NCBI GenBank assembly: GCA_947631665.1
Contig: CANRMF010000011.1
Location: 1-46,013, forward strand
Direction: 5' to 3'
Source of the DNA: an uncultured Lachnospiraceae bacterium
GTDB taxonomy: Bacteria > Bacillota > Clostridia > Lachnospirales > Lachnospiraceae
DNA: 46,013 nucleotides
Part shown: positions 17,066 to 25,249 of the stretch, in pieces
Layout of the letters: the number at the start of each line of letters is the position of its first letter
Numbering within the stretch: the first letter of the stretch is position 1
Made by a program: the position numbers and the translations under genes
Notes under the pieces: generated by a model
Database searches by the model: none
What the model saw: only the letters and a program-made list of their open reading frames with translations
What the model was told of the DNA's origin: nothing

Positions 17066-18895
17066 CTAATTTGACTGCTTGATTCCGTTTTCATACTCCA
17101 TAATTCTCATAGCGTTGCCGCCGCGTTCGGTCGCATCGCCCTCATCGTTGACGATATGTTGAATCTGTCCCCGTCCATTCAGTTTCACAGTACAGATATT
17201 GTGCAGTTTCACGCCTTTTACTTTTGGCACTTCTGCCGCGCTGTGAATTTCAATCTCTGCATCTCTGTTGTAACAGTAAATGCCAAGACCGTACCCCTCA
17301 AAGTCTTTCACATTGTCAGAAACTTTAAAGGAAGCATATCCGTTCACTGTCCCGTCATGGCTTTGATAAGATTTCTGATCCGGCGCGTCATATGGCATTT
17401 CACTCTGATAAAAATAGAGTTTTCCGCCGTTGCCGTTCCAGATGGTCTGATACTCCTGAAAATGCTCTACAAACAGTCCATACATTGTAATGTCGTCCCC
17501 GTTAATGATAATTCCGTTTGGCGCCGTATTGACGTCCCAGCCGACATTCGTGCTGTGGTCTGCCCTCCAAACCCAGAAGTTATCGCCGATTACATTATTG
17601 CTGTGAATGACAACACAGCTTTTTACTTTTCCGGCGTATTTTCCACCGCCGACTCTGAAATATACATCACTGAAACAACTCGGATTTTCAGAATGGTCTT
17701 TATGGGATTTTTCCGTACCGACCTGAAGCAGCGTTGAAGACTCTTTTTCTCCCGCGTCAAACAACAGTCCGCAGACCTTAATTCCGTCCACATCTGCGAG
17801 TTTCATACATTCATTTCCATCTGCCGCTTCCAATGTTGCCAGTCCCATTCCGTAGATAATCGTATTCGGATTGTTTACCTCAATCGGCTTGTCCAACGAA
17901 TAAATGCCCGGCGTCAGCAACAGATGTTTTCCATCTTCCAACGCCTGATTGAGCGTATCCGCAGTATCTTTTGGCGTTGCAATATAGAACTGATTTAAAC
18001 TGTAAAATGTACCCGTCACACCTTCGTTCCATGAAATTCCCTGACAGTCCGTTCTCCGTTTTGGAACGACAACACCGTATCCATGCTCCCCGTCATAGCA
18101 TAAGTATGGTTTTTCCTGTACATTCGGAGTTTTTTCCACGCGGGTATATGGCACATAAGGCCAGCCGCCCATCGGAATTTTATTGATATTCACTCCGGTA
18201 AACACCATATTCCACACGCCGTTTTCATAATAATTCCAGTCGTCATTACGGAACAGATACTGCTGCTGGGAACCGGAAGAAACGACGCCGTTAAATTTTG
18301 AATCGGCAATAAAGCCACCGGACGACCAGCCCTCTCCGTCACTTAAGACAATTCCGTCGTCCGAATTGACCCGGCGCATGGAAACCGCCTGCGAATTTGC
18401 CCACATACAGTAATCGTCAATCGAAAAGTTTTCCGCGCTGCGCCAGAAATTGCAGGTAGCGTTGTGGTACATCCAGTCCGCATTCACCCAGAGTTTATGG
18501 ATATTTGTCTGCGTCGGCATTACGCCCAGACCGGAAACCTGCGTGTAATATCCGACATTCACAGTCAGCGACGAATCATAAGTTCCCGGAAGAAACAACA
18601 GCGCATATCTCTCGTCGCCAAACTGGTTGCTCTCCTGCTTTTTATAAATCTCATCTGCTTTTTTCTGCACGTCCTCCACTGCATCGTCCGGAGAAAAAAC
18701 AAAGACGTTTTCTCCAAAAACTCCTGCGTCGGTCACTGCGTCTCCATCTTCTTCGTAGGTCAGATGATTTTCAACTGTTTCCGTTTCGCTTTCCTGTTTT
18801 GTATCGTCCTTTGTCTGCGTATCTTCTTTGGAAGCGGCGCACCCGCAAAGGATAAGCGTGAAAATACAAACCAGTGTCAACAATATTTTTTTCAT
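17066..18895 (-). CDS. Right-handed beta-helix lipoprotein, GH55-like
   Basis: A 609-residue protein with lipobox LCGC (lipidated Cys19), so it is anchored outside the cytoplasmic membrane. After an acidic linker it shows two tandem stretches of beta-helix character. The second starts near 310 (LNQALEDGKHLLLTPGIYSLDKPIEV) and is rich in Asn-flanked strands and aromatic residues. The layout resembles GH55-type or pectate-lyase-3-type twin beta-helices, but I cannot point to a catalytic residue. AGGAG precedes the ATG. It is encoded 14 nt after a cytoplasmic beta-helix paralogue. Exact activity is unknown. Confidence 0.7.
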   Translation of the reverse strand: MKKILLTLVCIFTLILCGCAASKEDTQTKDDTKQESETETVENHLTYEEDGDAVTDAGVFGENVFVFSPDDAVEDVQKKADEIYKKQESNQFGDERYALLFLPGTYDSSLTVNVGYYTQVSGLGVMPTQTNIHKLWVNADWMYHNATCNFWRSAENFSIDDYCMWANSQAVSMRRVNSDDGIVLSDGEGWSSGGFIADSKFNGVVSSGSQQQYLFRNDDWNYYENGVWNMVFTGVNINKIPMGGWPYVPYTRVEKTPNVQEKPYLCYDGEHGYGVVVPKRRTDCQGISWNEGVTGTFYSLNQFYIATPKDTADTLNQALEDGKHLLLTPGIYSLDKPIEVNNPNTIIYGMGLATLEAADGNECMKLADVDGIKVCGLLFDAGEKESSTLLQVGTEKSHKDHSENPSCFSDVYFRVGGGKYAGKVKSCVVIHSNNVIGDNFWVWRADHSTNVGWDVNTAPNGIIINGDDITMYGLFVEHFQEYQTIWNGNGGKLYFYQSEMPYDAPDQKSYQSHDGTVNGYASFKVSDNVKDFEGYGLGIYCYNRDAEIEIHSAAEVPKVKGVKLHNICTVKLNGRGQIQHIVNDEGDATERGGNAMRIMEYENGIKQSN

Positions 18896-18909
18896 AAAAA
18901 ACTCCTCTC

Positions 18910-21804
18910 TTATTGTTCTATCACATAAACAGAATAGGCTGTCGTAACAAATAATCTGCTTCTTTTTGTTCCGCCAAAATCAAACGTGGTCGGGCGTTCC
19001 GGAAGCATAATGCTGTCCAGATATTTACTGCCCTCATACACTTTAATCCGGTCGTCGCCCACATAAATTTTGTCGTTATATTTTTTTACCCGATAATCTC
19101 CTTCATTGATAATGACCGTCGGGCAGTCTAACAGTCCGTCCTGCGTCACGTCGCACATATAAACTCTTTTGTACATCTCGTCGACGGAATAAAGTTTTCT
19201 TCCGGGCTTGGAACGCGCCAGATTGTTTGCGCGGATTAAATCATAAAAACATGGTATGAGCGTCGCCTGATCCGGCGCCAGATACGCCTCTTTCGGATTA
19301 TATTTTACCACCTGCGCAAAGTCGCTTCCGTCTCTCCACCGGTTGCCCGGCATCAGCACGCGTTCCGGTTTTATGCTTCCAATCGGGATTTTTTCCAGAG
19401 GCTCAATTTCTCCCTTCGGCGTAACCGTAAAAACAACCGTCTGCGCCTGATTGTTGTACCAATACCCATAGGACGTCCCATAGGAATCCGGCGGGAGTTC
19501 ATTGAGATGTAACGCGCCGTCCTTTGTCGCGCCCTGCGGAATCGCATATTCTCCGACGACAACGATATTGTCTTTGGTGTCAAATCCCAGAGAGTTAATC
19601 TTGTACGGGGATTCAAAGAACAACGTCATCTGAAGCGTCTTTCCGTCAATCCGGTAGATTTTTTTGTCCATGCTGTCCAGAAAATAAAAATTGCCCTTTC
19701 CGTCGCAGTTTCCGCCATCTGCAAACCGGAACCGCAGAAAATGCTTTTTGGTTTTTCTGTTGACGCGCTTTCCGGTGACTTCCTCAAATCCGTTTTCAGA
19801 CGCCCCGTTTCCGTTTACTTCCACCACAGCAGCCTGCCATGGCCGGATTTCAATCCCTGTGTTGACGTCCAGAAGAAAATTGTTAATCGTATATTTCATC
19901 TGGGAATAATTATGTACATTATAAAATTTAATCTTTTCACAATTCCAGAGTTTTACGCAGTAATCATACGGCTTCTGCACAAAAACAGTCCGGAAACAAT
20001 AGGTCGTGGCAAACGTAATGTTTTTACAGTCAATCAGTTCAATCGGCTGCGCAAATTCTCCCTCCGCCTTTTCCTCCTCGCTCTGAAATCCGTAAATCGT
20101 CACATTCTGCGCGCGGATCATGCGGAGTTCACAGCGGACATGATGTTCTAAGGACAGGCAGTAAATTTTTGTCTGCGCCGCCGTATCCTGAATCTGCAGT
20201 CCCGCACTTACATACGGAGATGCAGACCAGATATCCTTGAAAACGCCGCCTCCTCCATTGCGGATCAGAAGGCTCGGATACTGGTAATCCCAAACCCTGT
20301 CCACGTCGATATCGCGGCATCTGCCTTCATCATAAGGCATTGCAAATTCTCCCGTCATCGGAACCAGATTTCCATGACCGCCAAAGAATTTTACATCATT
20401 CATGTACGACTTTTCGGCAGCCTCCCACGCAATCCCGCATACTCTTGGATTTCTCGCTCCGGTGTCAATGCCGAGTCCCATCATGACAGTCATGCCCGCA
20501 GAGGTTTGTATCAGCGGTTTTGCCGCCCCAAATCCCGCAAAATTTTCCGTATTATCTTTCAGCAGAAATCTCGTCGAAACCGGATTCATTCCAATCAGCG
20601 CAGTATTTTCCCGCAATGTAACCGTATCGGAAAGCAGATAAATCCCCTGCGGAAAATAGAGCGTTTCATAGGTATCAATCAGTTTTTGAAGCGCCGCCGT
20701 ATCGTCCGTAACGCCGTCGCCGCTCAATCCCTGTTCTTTGACATTTACCCAGTTTTTCATCTCCGGAAGTTGTGGTATATCCGATATTAAAACGCGCTCG
20801 TCCAGTTCTCTGGCGTAGCGGTAAATCTGGTCATGCACCTGCTTTTCCGGATAGATGTCTGAAGCTGTAATCCCATGCACATATTTTTTTACCATGCACT
20901 GAAAATCTTCGCTGGCAACATTACGTCCGGTGTCCCGGTACTCCGCCACATTTTCTACGGAGCGGAGCTGACAGTTGACTAAATTTACCTGCGTCAGGGA
21001 GTTTTGGTCAAGCGCCATATTCAATATGCTGTTCATATCCTCAAAAATAGAATCTTCTATATATACTTTCTCAAAATACCCCTCGTCGACGTCAATAAAA
21101 TTGGAAGTATGCCGGCAATACGCCCGAATAATGTTCCAGCCGACTTCCCTTGAACGGATTGCAGAACGTTTCTGGTTTGTAAACCGGCAATCCACCATGA
21201 CAAACGGCCAGCCCGGAGAACACTTCGTGGAAATAATTCCATATTCGCCTCCGATAAATGAAACGTCTTCGATTTCATTTCCCACATCATAAATGCCCGC
21301 CATGCCGGAGCCTATCTGAATATCAATATGATTCAGAAAAGAATGCTGCGCGTAATGGGTACGAAATGCGACCGCATAAGGATTTCCCTCACCGATACGG
21401 ACATTTACATTGGACATTGCGCTGTAAAAGGTTCCCGGATTGGCGTCATGCGTTTCGTCCATCTCCTGTACGACATCATTGACAAACCAGAAAAGATACC
21501 GGTATCCTCCCTTTGCAGTTTGATCCGGCTTGTCAAAATCCGGCGCGCTGTCTTTTAAGACAAACTCCGGTCTGGTTGCTCCATAACCAATCACACGCAC
21601 TGCTTTTGGAATGTAAATGGTGCGTGAGAGCAGATAGCTGCCGGAAGGTACAAAAAGGACGCCATACCCTGCTTTCTTTACTACGGCATTGATGGCGGCC
21701 TGCAATTTTTCTGACACATCACGACTCCCGTCTGTATATGGCGTTTCAAAATAAACCGCGCCGGAATCATTCGGTCTTTCTGTATAATAAGATTTTTTAT
21801 TCAT
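18910..21804 (-). CDS. Large cytoplasmic twin beta-helix protein with propeller-like tail
   Basis: A 964-residue protein without a signal peptide. Two pectate-lyase-3-like beta-helix starts are visible. The first is near residue 30 (KLQAAINAVVKKAGYGVLFVPSG), the second near 355-385 (GDGVTDDTAALQKLI followed by LYFPQGIYLLSD). The GDGVTDDTAALQ motif is typical of GH55, phage tail-spike and polygalacturonase-like helices. The last 270 residues carry repeated short strands such as GNFYFLDSMDKKIYRIDG, suggesting an NHL or SMP-30-like propeller. Cytoplasmic location is unusual for such folds. The next gene encodes an exported relative. The substrate is unknown. Confidence 0.7.
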   Translation of the reverse strand: MNKKSYYTERPNDSGAVYFETPYTDGSRDVSEKLQAAINAVVKKAGYGVLFVPSGSYLLSRTIYIPKAVRVIGYGATRPEFVLKDSAPDFDKPDQTAKGGYRYLFWFVNDVVQEMDETHDANPGTFYSAMSNVNVRIGEGNPYAVAFRTHYAQHSFLNHIDIQIGSGMAGIYDVGNEIEDVSFIGGEYGIISTKCSPGWPFVMVDCRFTNQKRSAIRSREVGWNIIRAYCRHTSNFIDVDEGYFEKVYIEDSIFEDMNSILNMALDQNSLTQVNLVNCQLRSVENVAEYRDTGRNVASEDFQCMVKKYVHGITASDIYPEKQVHDQIYRYARELDERVLISDIPQLPEMKNWVNVKEQGLSGDGVTDDTAALQKLIDTYETLYFPQGIYLLSDTVTLRENTALIGMNPVSTRFLLKDNTENFAGFGAAKPLIQTSAGMTVMMGLGIDTGARNPRVCGIAWEAAEKSYMNDVKFFGGHGNLVPMTGEFAMPYDEGRCRDIDVDRVWDYQYPSLLIRNGGGGVFKDIWSASPYVSAGLQIQDTAAQTKIYCLSLEHHVRCELRMIRAQNVTIYGFQSEEEKAEGEFAQPIELIDCKNITFATTYCFRTVFVQKPYDYCVKLWNCEKIKFYNVHNYSQMKYTINNFLLDVNTGIEIRPWQAAVVEVNGNGASENGFEEVTGKRVNRKTKKHFLRFRFADGGNCDGKGNFYFLDSMDKKIYRIDGKTLQMTLFFESPYKINSLGFDTKDNIVVVGEYAIPQGATKDGALHLNELPPDSYGTSYGYWYNNQAQTVVFTVTPKGEIEPLEKIPIGSIKPERVLMPGNRWRDGSDFAQVVKYNPKEAYLAPDQATLIPCFYDLIRANNLARSKPGRKLYSVDEMYKRVYMCDVTQDGLLDCPTVIINEGDYRVKKYNDKIYVGDDRIKVYEGSKYLDSIMLPERPTTFDFGGTKRSRLFVTTAYSVYVIEQ

Positions 21805-21836
21805 AATGCTGTCCTCAAATCTTTTATTTCAAACCC

Positions 21837-22199
21837 TCAATGCCGGTGCTGTGGTACGACTGCCAGCATTTCAAAATTTTCATCGCTGATATTTTTCATT
21901 CCATGCGTATGCCCCTGCGGACAGTAATGCACCATTCCTGCGGACAGTTTTTCTTCTTTTCCATCATAAGTTACCACGACTTCCCCCTTCGTCGCAAAGA
22001 CAATTTCCGAACTTCCTTCATGCGTGTGTATTCCAATCGAACAATTTGGCTCTAAAATACCATGCATAATCCGATTATCCCCGTCTACTTTCATGCGGGC
22101 CCTGATTCGTCCCTCGCCGCCTTTAAAATTCGGAATCACTGTTTCCTCGATATCGTCTAAATTAAAATTAAATTTTTTGTTGTTCTGACTGTTATCCAT
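21837..22199 (-). CDS. Small single-domain cupin
   Basis: A 120-residue beta-barrel protein with both cupin motifs. Motif 1 has His58, His60, Glu65 and Gly72; motif 2 has Gly88, Pro94, Gly96 and His97/His99, followed by Asn103. The metal-binding set is therefore complete. AGGAGGT precedes the ATG. It heads the operon that continues into the two beta-helix genes and the reductase, with a promoter at 22223-22251. Role in sugar isomerisation or sensing is possible but unproven. Confidence 0.85.
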   Translation of the reverse strand: MDNSQNNKKFNFNLDDIEETVIPNFKGGEGRIRARMKVDGDNRIMHGILEPNCSIGIHTHEGSSEIVFATKGEVVVTYDGKEEKLSAGMVHYCPQGHTHGMKNISDENFEMLAVVPQHRH

Positions 22200-22222
22200 A
22201 ACCGACCTCCTGCTTATTGATT

Positions 22223-22251
22223 AGTGTAACATTTTTTATCTGTACTTTCAA
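22223..22251 (-). promoter_or_regulatory. Promoter of the cupin/beta-helix operon
   Basis: -35 TTGAAA (22246-22251), 17-nt spacer and extended -10 TGT-TACACT (22223-22228), on the minus strand just left of element B and 24 nt before the cupin ATG. Confidence 0.6.
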
Positions 22252-22279
22252 TTAAAGAAAGAAAACTGACAAATAAAAT

Positions 22280-22421
22280 AATTCAGCCATGACAGCTCGA
22301 ATCCGCTTCGCTTCTTCTCGCTGATTTGGGGTTTTCCTTCTCTCAAATATAATTCAGCCATGACAGCTCGAATCCGCTTCGCTTCTTCTCGCTGATTTGG
22401 GTTCCCCAAATACATAAAAAA
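22280..22421 (-). repeat. 71-bp tandem units of element B
   Basis: Two units, 22351-22421 and 22280-22350, are 71 nt apart. The 32-nt cores are identical to each other. The linker between them on the minus strand contains ATTTG...CAAAT, a loose version of the short hairpin. Since 71 is not a multiple of three, the two cores fall in different frames. Confidence 0.85.
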
Positions 22422-22477
22422 CGTAACGATGGGGAAATCCTGCAAGCAGTCTTTCCCCATCGTTACGTTTTTTATGT
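22412..22477. terminator. Long hairpin of element B, bidirectional terminator-like
   Basis: Arms 22412-22437 and 22452-22477 are perfect reverse complements over 26 nt. The loop is 14 nt and includes CTGCTTGCAG on the minus strand. Six A in one arm and six T in the other make it a credible terminator in both directions. It probably ends the nrdD-TSCPD transcript. Confidence 0.8.
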
Positions 22478-22502
22478 GCATGGCTGAATTACATAATGCA
22501 CA

Positions 22503-22760
22503 TTATGCCTGCGTTTTTTCGTATGCCTGCCGTACTGCCTTTGCAAGCTGGTCTGCACACGATGTTGATTTTACTCCGCAGAGATTTCCGCTTAGTTTTT
22601 CTTCAATCTGGTCGACGGTCATACCATCTACCAGTTTGCCAATCGCTTTCAGGTTTCCATTGCAGCCTCCCTGAAACTGAACATTGGATATAACATCATG
22701 ATCAATGTCAAATGTAATTGTGGTCGCGCAGACCTGTGATGTTTTATAAGTATACTTCAT
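22503..22760 (-). CDS. TSCPD domain protein
   Basis: An 85-residue protein of the TSCPD family (TIGR03905-like), a domain also found at the C terminus of some ribonucleotide reductases. The name motif is present as TSCAD (66-70). Other cysteines (11, 33, 61) suggest metal or redox chemistry. I chose ATG 22760 with AGAGGG upstream; the frame is open 33 nt farther. It lies 45 nt after nrdD in the same direction, consistent with an accessory role in deoxynucleotide synthesis, but the function is not known. Confidence 0.85.
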   Translation of the reverse strand: MKYTYKTSQVCATTITFDIDHDVISNVQFQGGCNGNLKAIGKLVDGMTVDQIEEKLSGNLCGVKSTSCADQLAKAVRQAYEKTQA

Positions 22761-22805
22761 TTGAACCCTCTTTTCCTTTTTTATCGTTTGCACCTGCGCC
22801 GGTAA

Positions 22806-24998
22806 TTATAAATGCAGTACGCGGTCTTTGATTTCCTGCGTTCTGCCCTGATTCCAGAACTGCGTGCCGATATAACCGCAGGTTCTTCTTGCAACACTCA
22901 TCTTATCCTGATTTCTGTTGCCGCAGCTTGGACATTCCCAAATCAGTTTTCCGGATTTTTCATCTTCAATAATCTGGATTTCTCCATTGTAACCACAACA
23001 CTCGCAGTAATCTGATTTTGTGTTCAGTTCGGCATACATGATATTGTCGTAAATAAACTTCATTACCTCAATGACCGCTTCGATATTGTCCTGAAGATTT
23101 GGTACTTCCACATAACTGATTGCGCCTCCCGGAGAAAGTTTCTGGAAGTCAGATTCAAATTTCAGTTTGCTGAAAGCGTCAATTTCTTCTGTTACATGGA
23201 CATGGTAACTGTTTGTAATGTAGTTTTTGTCCGTAACGCCCTTGATGACGCCAAATCTCTTTTGCAGACATTTTGCAAATTTGTAAGTCGTAGATTCCAT
23301 CGGTGTGCCGTAAACAGAATAACTGATGTTTTCCGCCTCTTTCCATTCCTGACACTTATCGTTTAACCGCTGCATTACTTTGAGCGCAAACGGCTTTGCT
23401 TCCGGATCGGTATGGGATTTTCCGGTCATGCGGACGCACATTTCATAAAGTCCTGCATAGCCGAGAGAAATCGTGGAATAACCGTTGAATAACAGTTTGT
23501 CAATCGTTTCTCCTTTTTTCAGACGCGCCAGAGCACCATTCTGCCAAAGAATCGGCGCAACATCGGACGGTGTGCCGAGCAGTCTTTCATGTCTGCAGCG
23601 CAGAGCCCTGTGACACAGTTCGAGCCTTTCGTCAAGAATTTTCCAGAATAAATCCATATCCCCATTGGAAGAACAGGCCACATCAACCAGATTGATGGTA
23701 ACAACACCCTGATTAAATCTTCCGTAAAATTTATAACTTCCATCAGGATTTCTCTGGCTGTCCTCAACCGTCAGGAAAGAACGGCAGCCCATACAGGTAT
23801 AGACATTTCCGTTTTTCATTTCTTTCATCACTTTTGCGGATATGTAATCCGGAACCATACGCTTTGCAGTGCACTTTGCAGCCAACTGCGTCAGATACCA
23901 GTATTTGGAATCCGGTGTCACATTGTCCTCGTCCAAAACATATATAATCTTTGGAAATGCCGGCGTAATCCAAACGCCTTTTTCATTTTTGACGCCCTGC
24001 ATACGCTGTTTTAAGGTCTCCTCAATAATGGCGGCAAGGTCGTCCCTCGTCTGACCTTCCGGCACTTCATCTAAATACATAAACATTGTGACAAACGGCG
24101 CCTGTCCATTACAGGTCATCAGGGTAATCAACTGGTACTGTATCGTCTGAATTCCACGATTAATCTCATCTTTCAGGCGGCGCTCAACAATCTTTTTCAC
24201 CTGTTCCTCAGAATAATCCATGCCGATTTCTTCACTCTCTGCCAACACTTCTTTCGTAATTTTCTCTCTGGAAACCTGAACAAACGGTGCCAGATGAGAT
24301 AAAGAGAAAGACTGTCCGCCGTACTGGTTGCTGGCAACCTGCGCCACAATCTGCGTCGTTACATTGCACGCCGTATAAAAACTGTGAGGCGTGTCAATCT
24401 TTGTCTCTGAAATACAGGTTCCGTTCTGAAGCATATCCTCCAAATCAATCAAATCGCAGTTGTGCTCTTTCTGCGCAAAATAGTCGGAATCATGGAAATG
24501 AATAATGCCCTGCTCATGCGCGCGCACAATATCAGCCGGAAGCAGGATTCGTTTTGTTAAATCCTTGCTGACCTCTCCTGCCATATAATCCCTCTGGGTA
24601 GAATTGATTGTCGGATTTTTATTGGAATTTTCCTGTTTTACTTCTTCGTTATTCTGGTTAATCAGTGAAAAAATGCTGTCGTCTGTCGTGTTCGCTTTAC
24701 GGGCAAGTTCACGAGTATAGCGGTAACGGACATATTTCTGCGCTACCTCATAGCCGCGCATCTCCATAATTCCGCGCTCAACCATATCCTGAATATCCTC
24801 GACTGCCACCGCATGATTTGCATTCATAATCTGGGTTTCCATATTTTTTCCAATCGCGGCAATCTGATATTCATTTAATTTGTAAATCGGCTCAATCTCG
24901 TTGTTTGCCTTCCGAATTGCGTTCAAAATCTTGTTCACGTCAAAGGTTACTTCCTGACCGTTTCGTTTAATTACCTTTTGCACTCTTGCTGCTTCCAT
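22806..24998 (-). CDS. nrdD: Anaerobic ribonucleoside-triphosphate reductase (class III)
   Basis: Makes dNTPs under anoxia with a glycyl radical. The 730-residue protein starts with an ATP-cone (about 5-95) for allosteric control, then the ten-stranded barrel. Its C terminus has a four-cysteine zinc site (CECCGYNG and CPSCGNRN). The radical glycine is in RRTCGYIG, about residue 708. I prefer ATG 24998, preceded by GGAGGG; an ATG pair at 25013/25010 is possible. The activase NrdG is not adjacent. Two NrdR-like boxes flank the -10. Confidence 0.96.
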   Translation of the reverse strand: MEAARVQKVIKRNGQEVTFDVNKILNAIRKANNEIEPIYKLNEYQIAAIGKNMETQIMNANHAVAVEDIQDMVERGIMEMRGYEVAQKYVRYRYTRELARKANTTDDSIFSLINQNNEEVKQENSNKNPTINSTQRDYMAGEVSKDLTKRILLPADIVRAHEQGIIHFHDSDYFAQKEHNCDLIDLEDMLQNGTCISETKIDTPHSFYTACNVTTQIVAQVASNQYGGQSFSLSHLAPFVQVSREKITKEVLAESEEIGMDYSEEQVKKIVERRLKDEINRGIQTIQYQLITLMTCNGQAPFVTMFMYLDEVPEGQTRDDLAAIIEETLKQRMQGVKNEKGVWITPAFPKIIYVLDEDNVTPDSKYWYLTQLAAKCTAKRMVPDYISAKVMKEMKNGNVYTCMGCRSFLTVEDSQRNPDGSYKFYGRFNQGVVTINLVDVACSSNGDMDLFWKILDERLELCHRALRCRHERLLGTPSDVAPILWQNGALARLKKGETIDKLLFNGYSTISLGYAGLYEMCVRMTGKSHTDPEAKPFALKVMQRLNDKCQEWKEAENISYSVYGTPMESTTYKFAKCLQKRFGVIKGVTDKNYITNSYHVHVTEEIDAFSKLKFESDFQKLSPGGAISYVEVPNLQDNIEAVIEVMKFIYDNIMYAELNTKSDYCECCGYNGEIQIIEDEKSGKLIWECPSCGNRNQDKMSVARRTCGYIGTQFWNQGRTQEIKDRVLHL

Positions 24999-25112
24999 TT
25001 TTCCCTCCATCATATCCTCTGTTTTTCCATTGGAGCCTTTGTTTTCGCTCTGCTCCCTTTTTAAATCACTGCGTTTCCTTTTTACTCTATATTGTTTGAT
25101 GTCAACTTTAAA

Positions 25113-25161
25113 CCACTACATCTTGTGTTTTTCAAACGTATTATAGCACAACATATTCCAT
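25113..25161 (-). promoter_or_regulatory. nrdD promoter with two NrdR-like boxes
   Basis: The minus strand has an extended -10 TGC-TATAAT (25140-25145). Box 1 upstream (25146-25161) reads ATGGAATATGTTGTGC. Box 2 downstream (25113-25128) reads ACACAAGATGTAGTGG, close to the NrdR consensus ACACWATATWTAGTGT. Centres are about 33 nt apart, near three helical turns, as in known NrdR sites. A TGTACA is the likely weak -35. Confidence 0.6.
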
Positions 25162-25249
25162 TTTGTACAGTAATAATTGTAATAAAAATGAAAAAAGTTG
25201 TGCTATTTTTTAAATAAAAACGTTTTCTATTTGATGAAATCTGAGAAAA

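Larger units (their letters stand above)
22280..22490 (-). repeat. Structured repeat element B
   Basis: Reading on the minus strand: left arm AATTCAGCCATG (22490-22479), a 26-bp perfect hairpin (22477-22412) with TGCTTGCA in its loop, and a short hairpin ATTTGGG-GAA-CCCAAAT (22411-22395). Two units follow, with the same 32-nt core as element A (22364-22395 and 22293-22324). Each core is followed by the 12-nt reverse complement of the left arm (22351-22362 and 22280-22291). Stem sequences are unrelated to those of element A, while core and loops are the same. It lies between the TSCPD gene and the cupin operon. Confidence 0.85.

Noticed and set aside
22248-22481. Minus-strand open frame through element B
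   Set aside because: It starts inside the perfect hairpin, has no SD, and its two core copies are in different frames.
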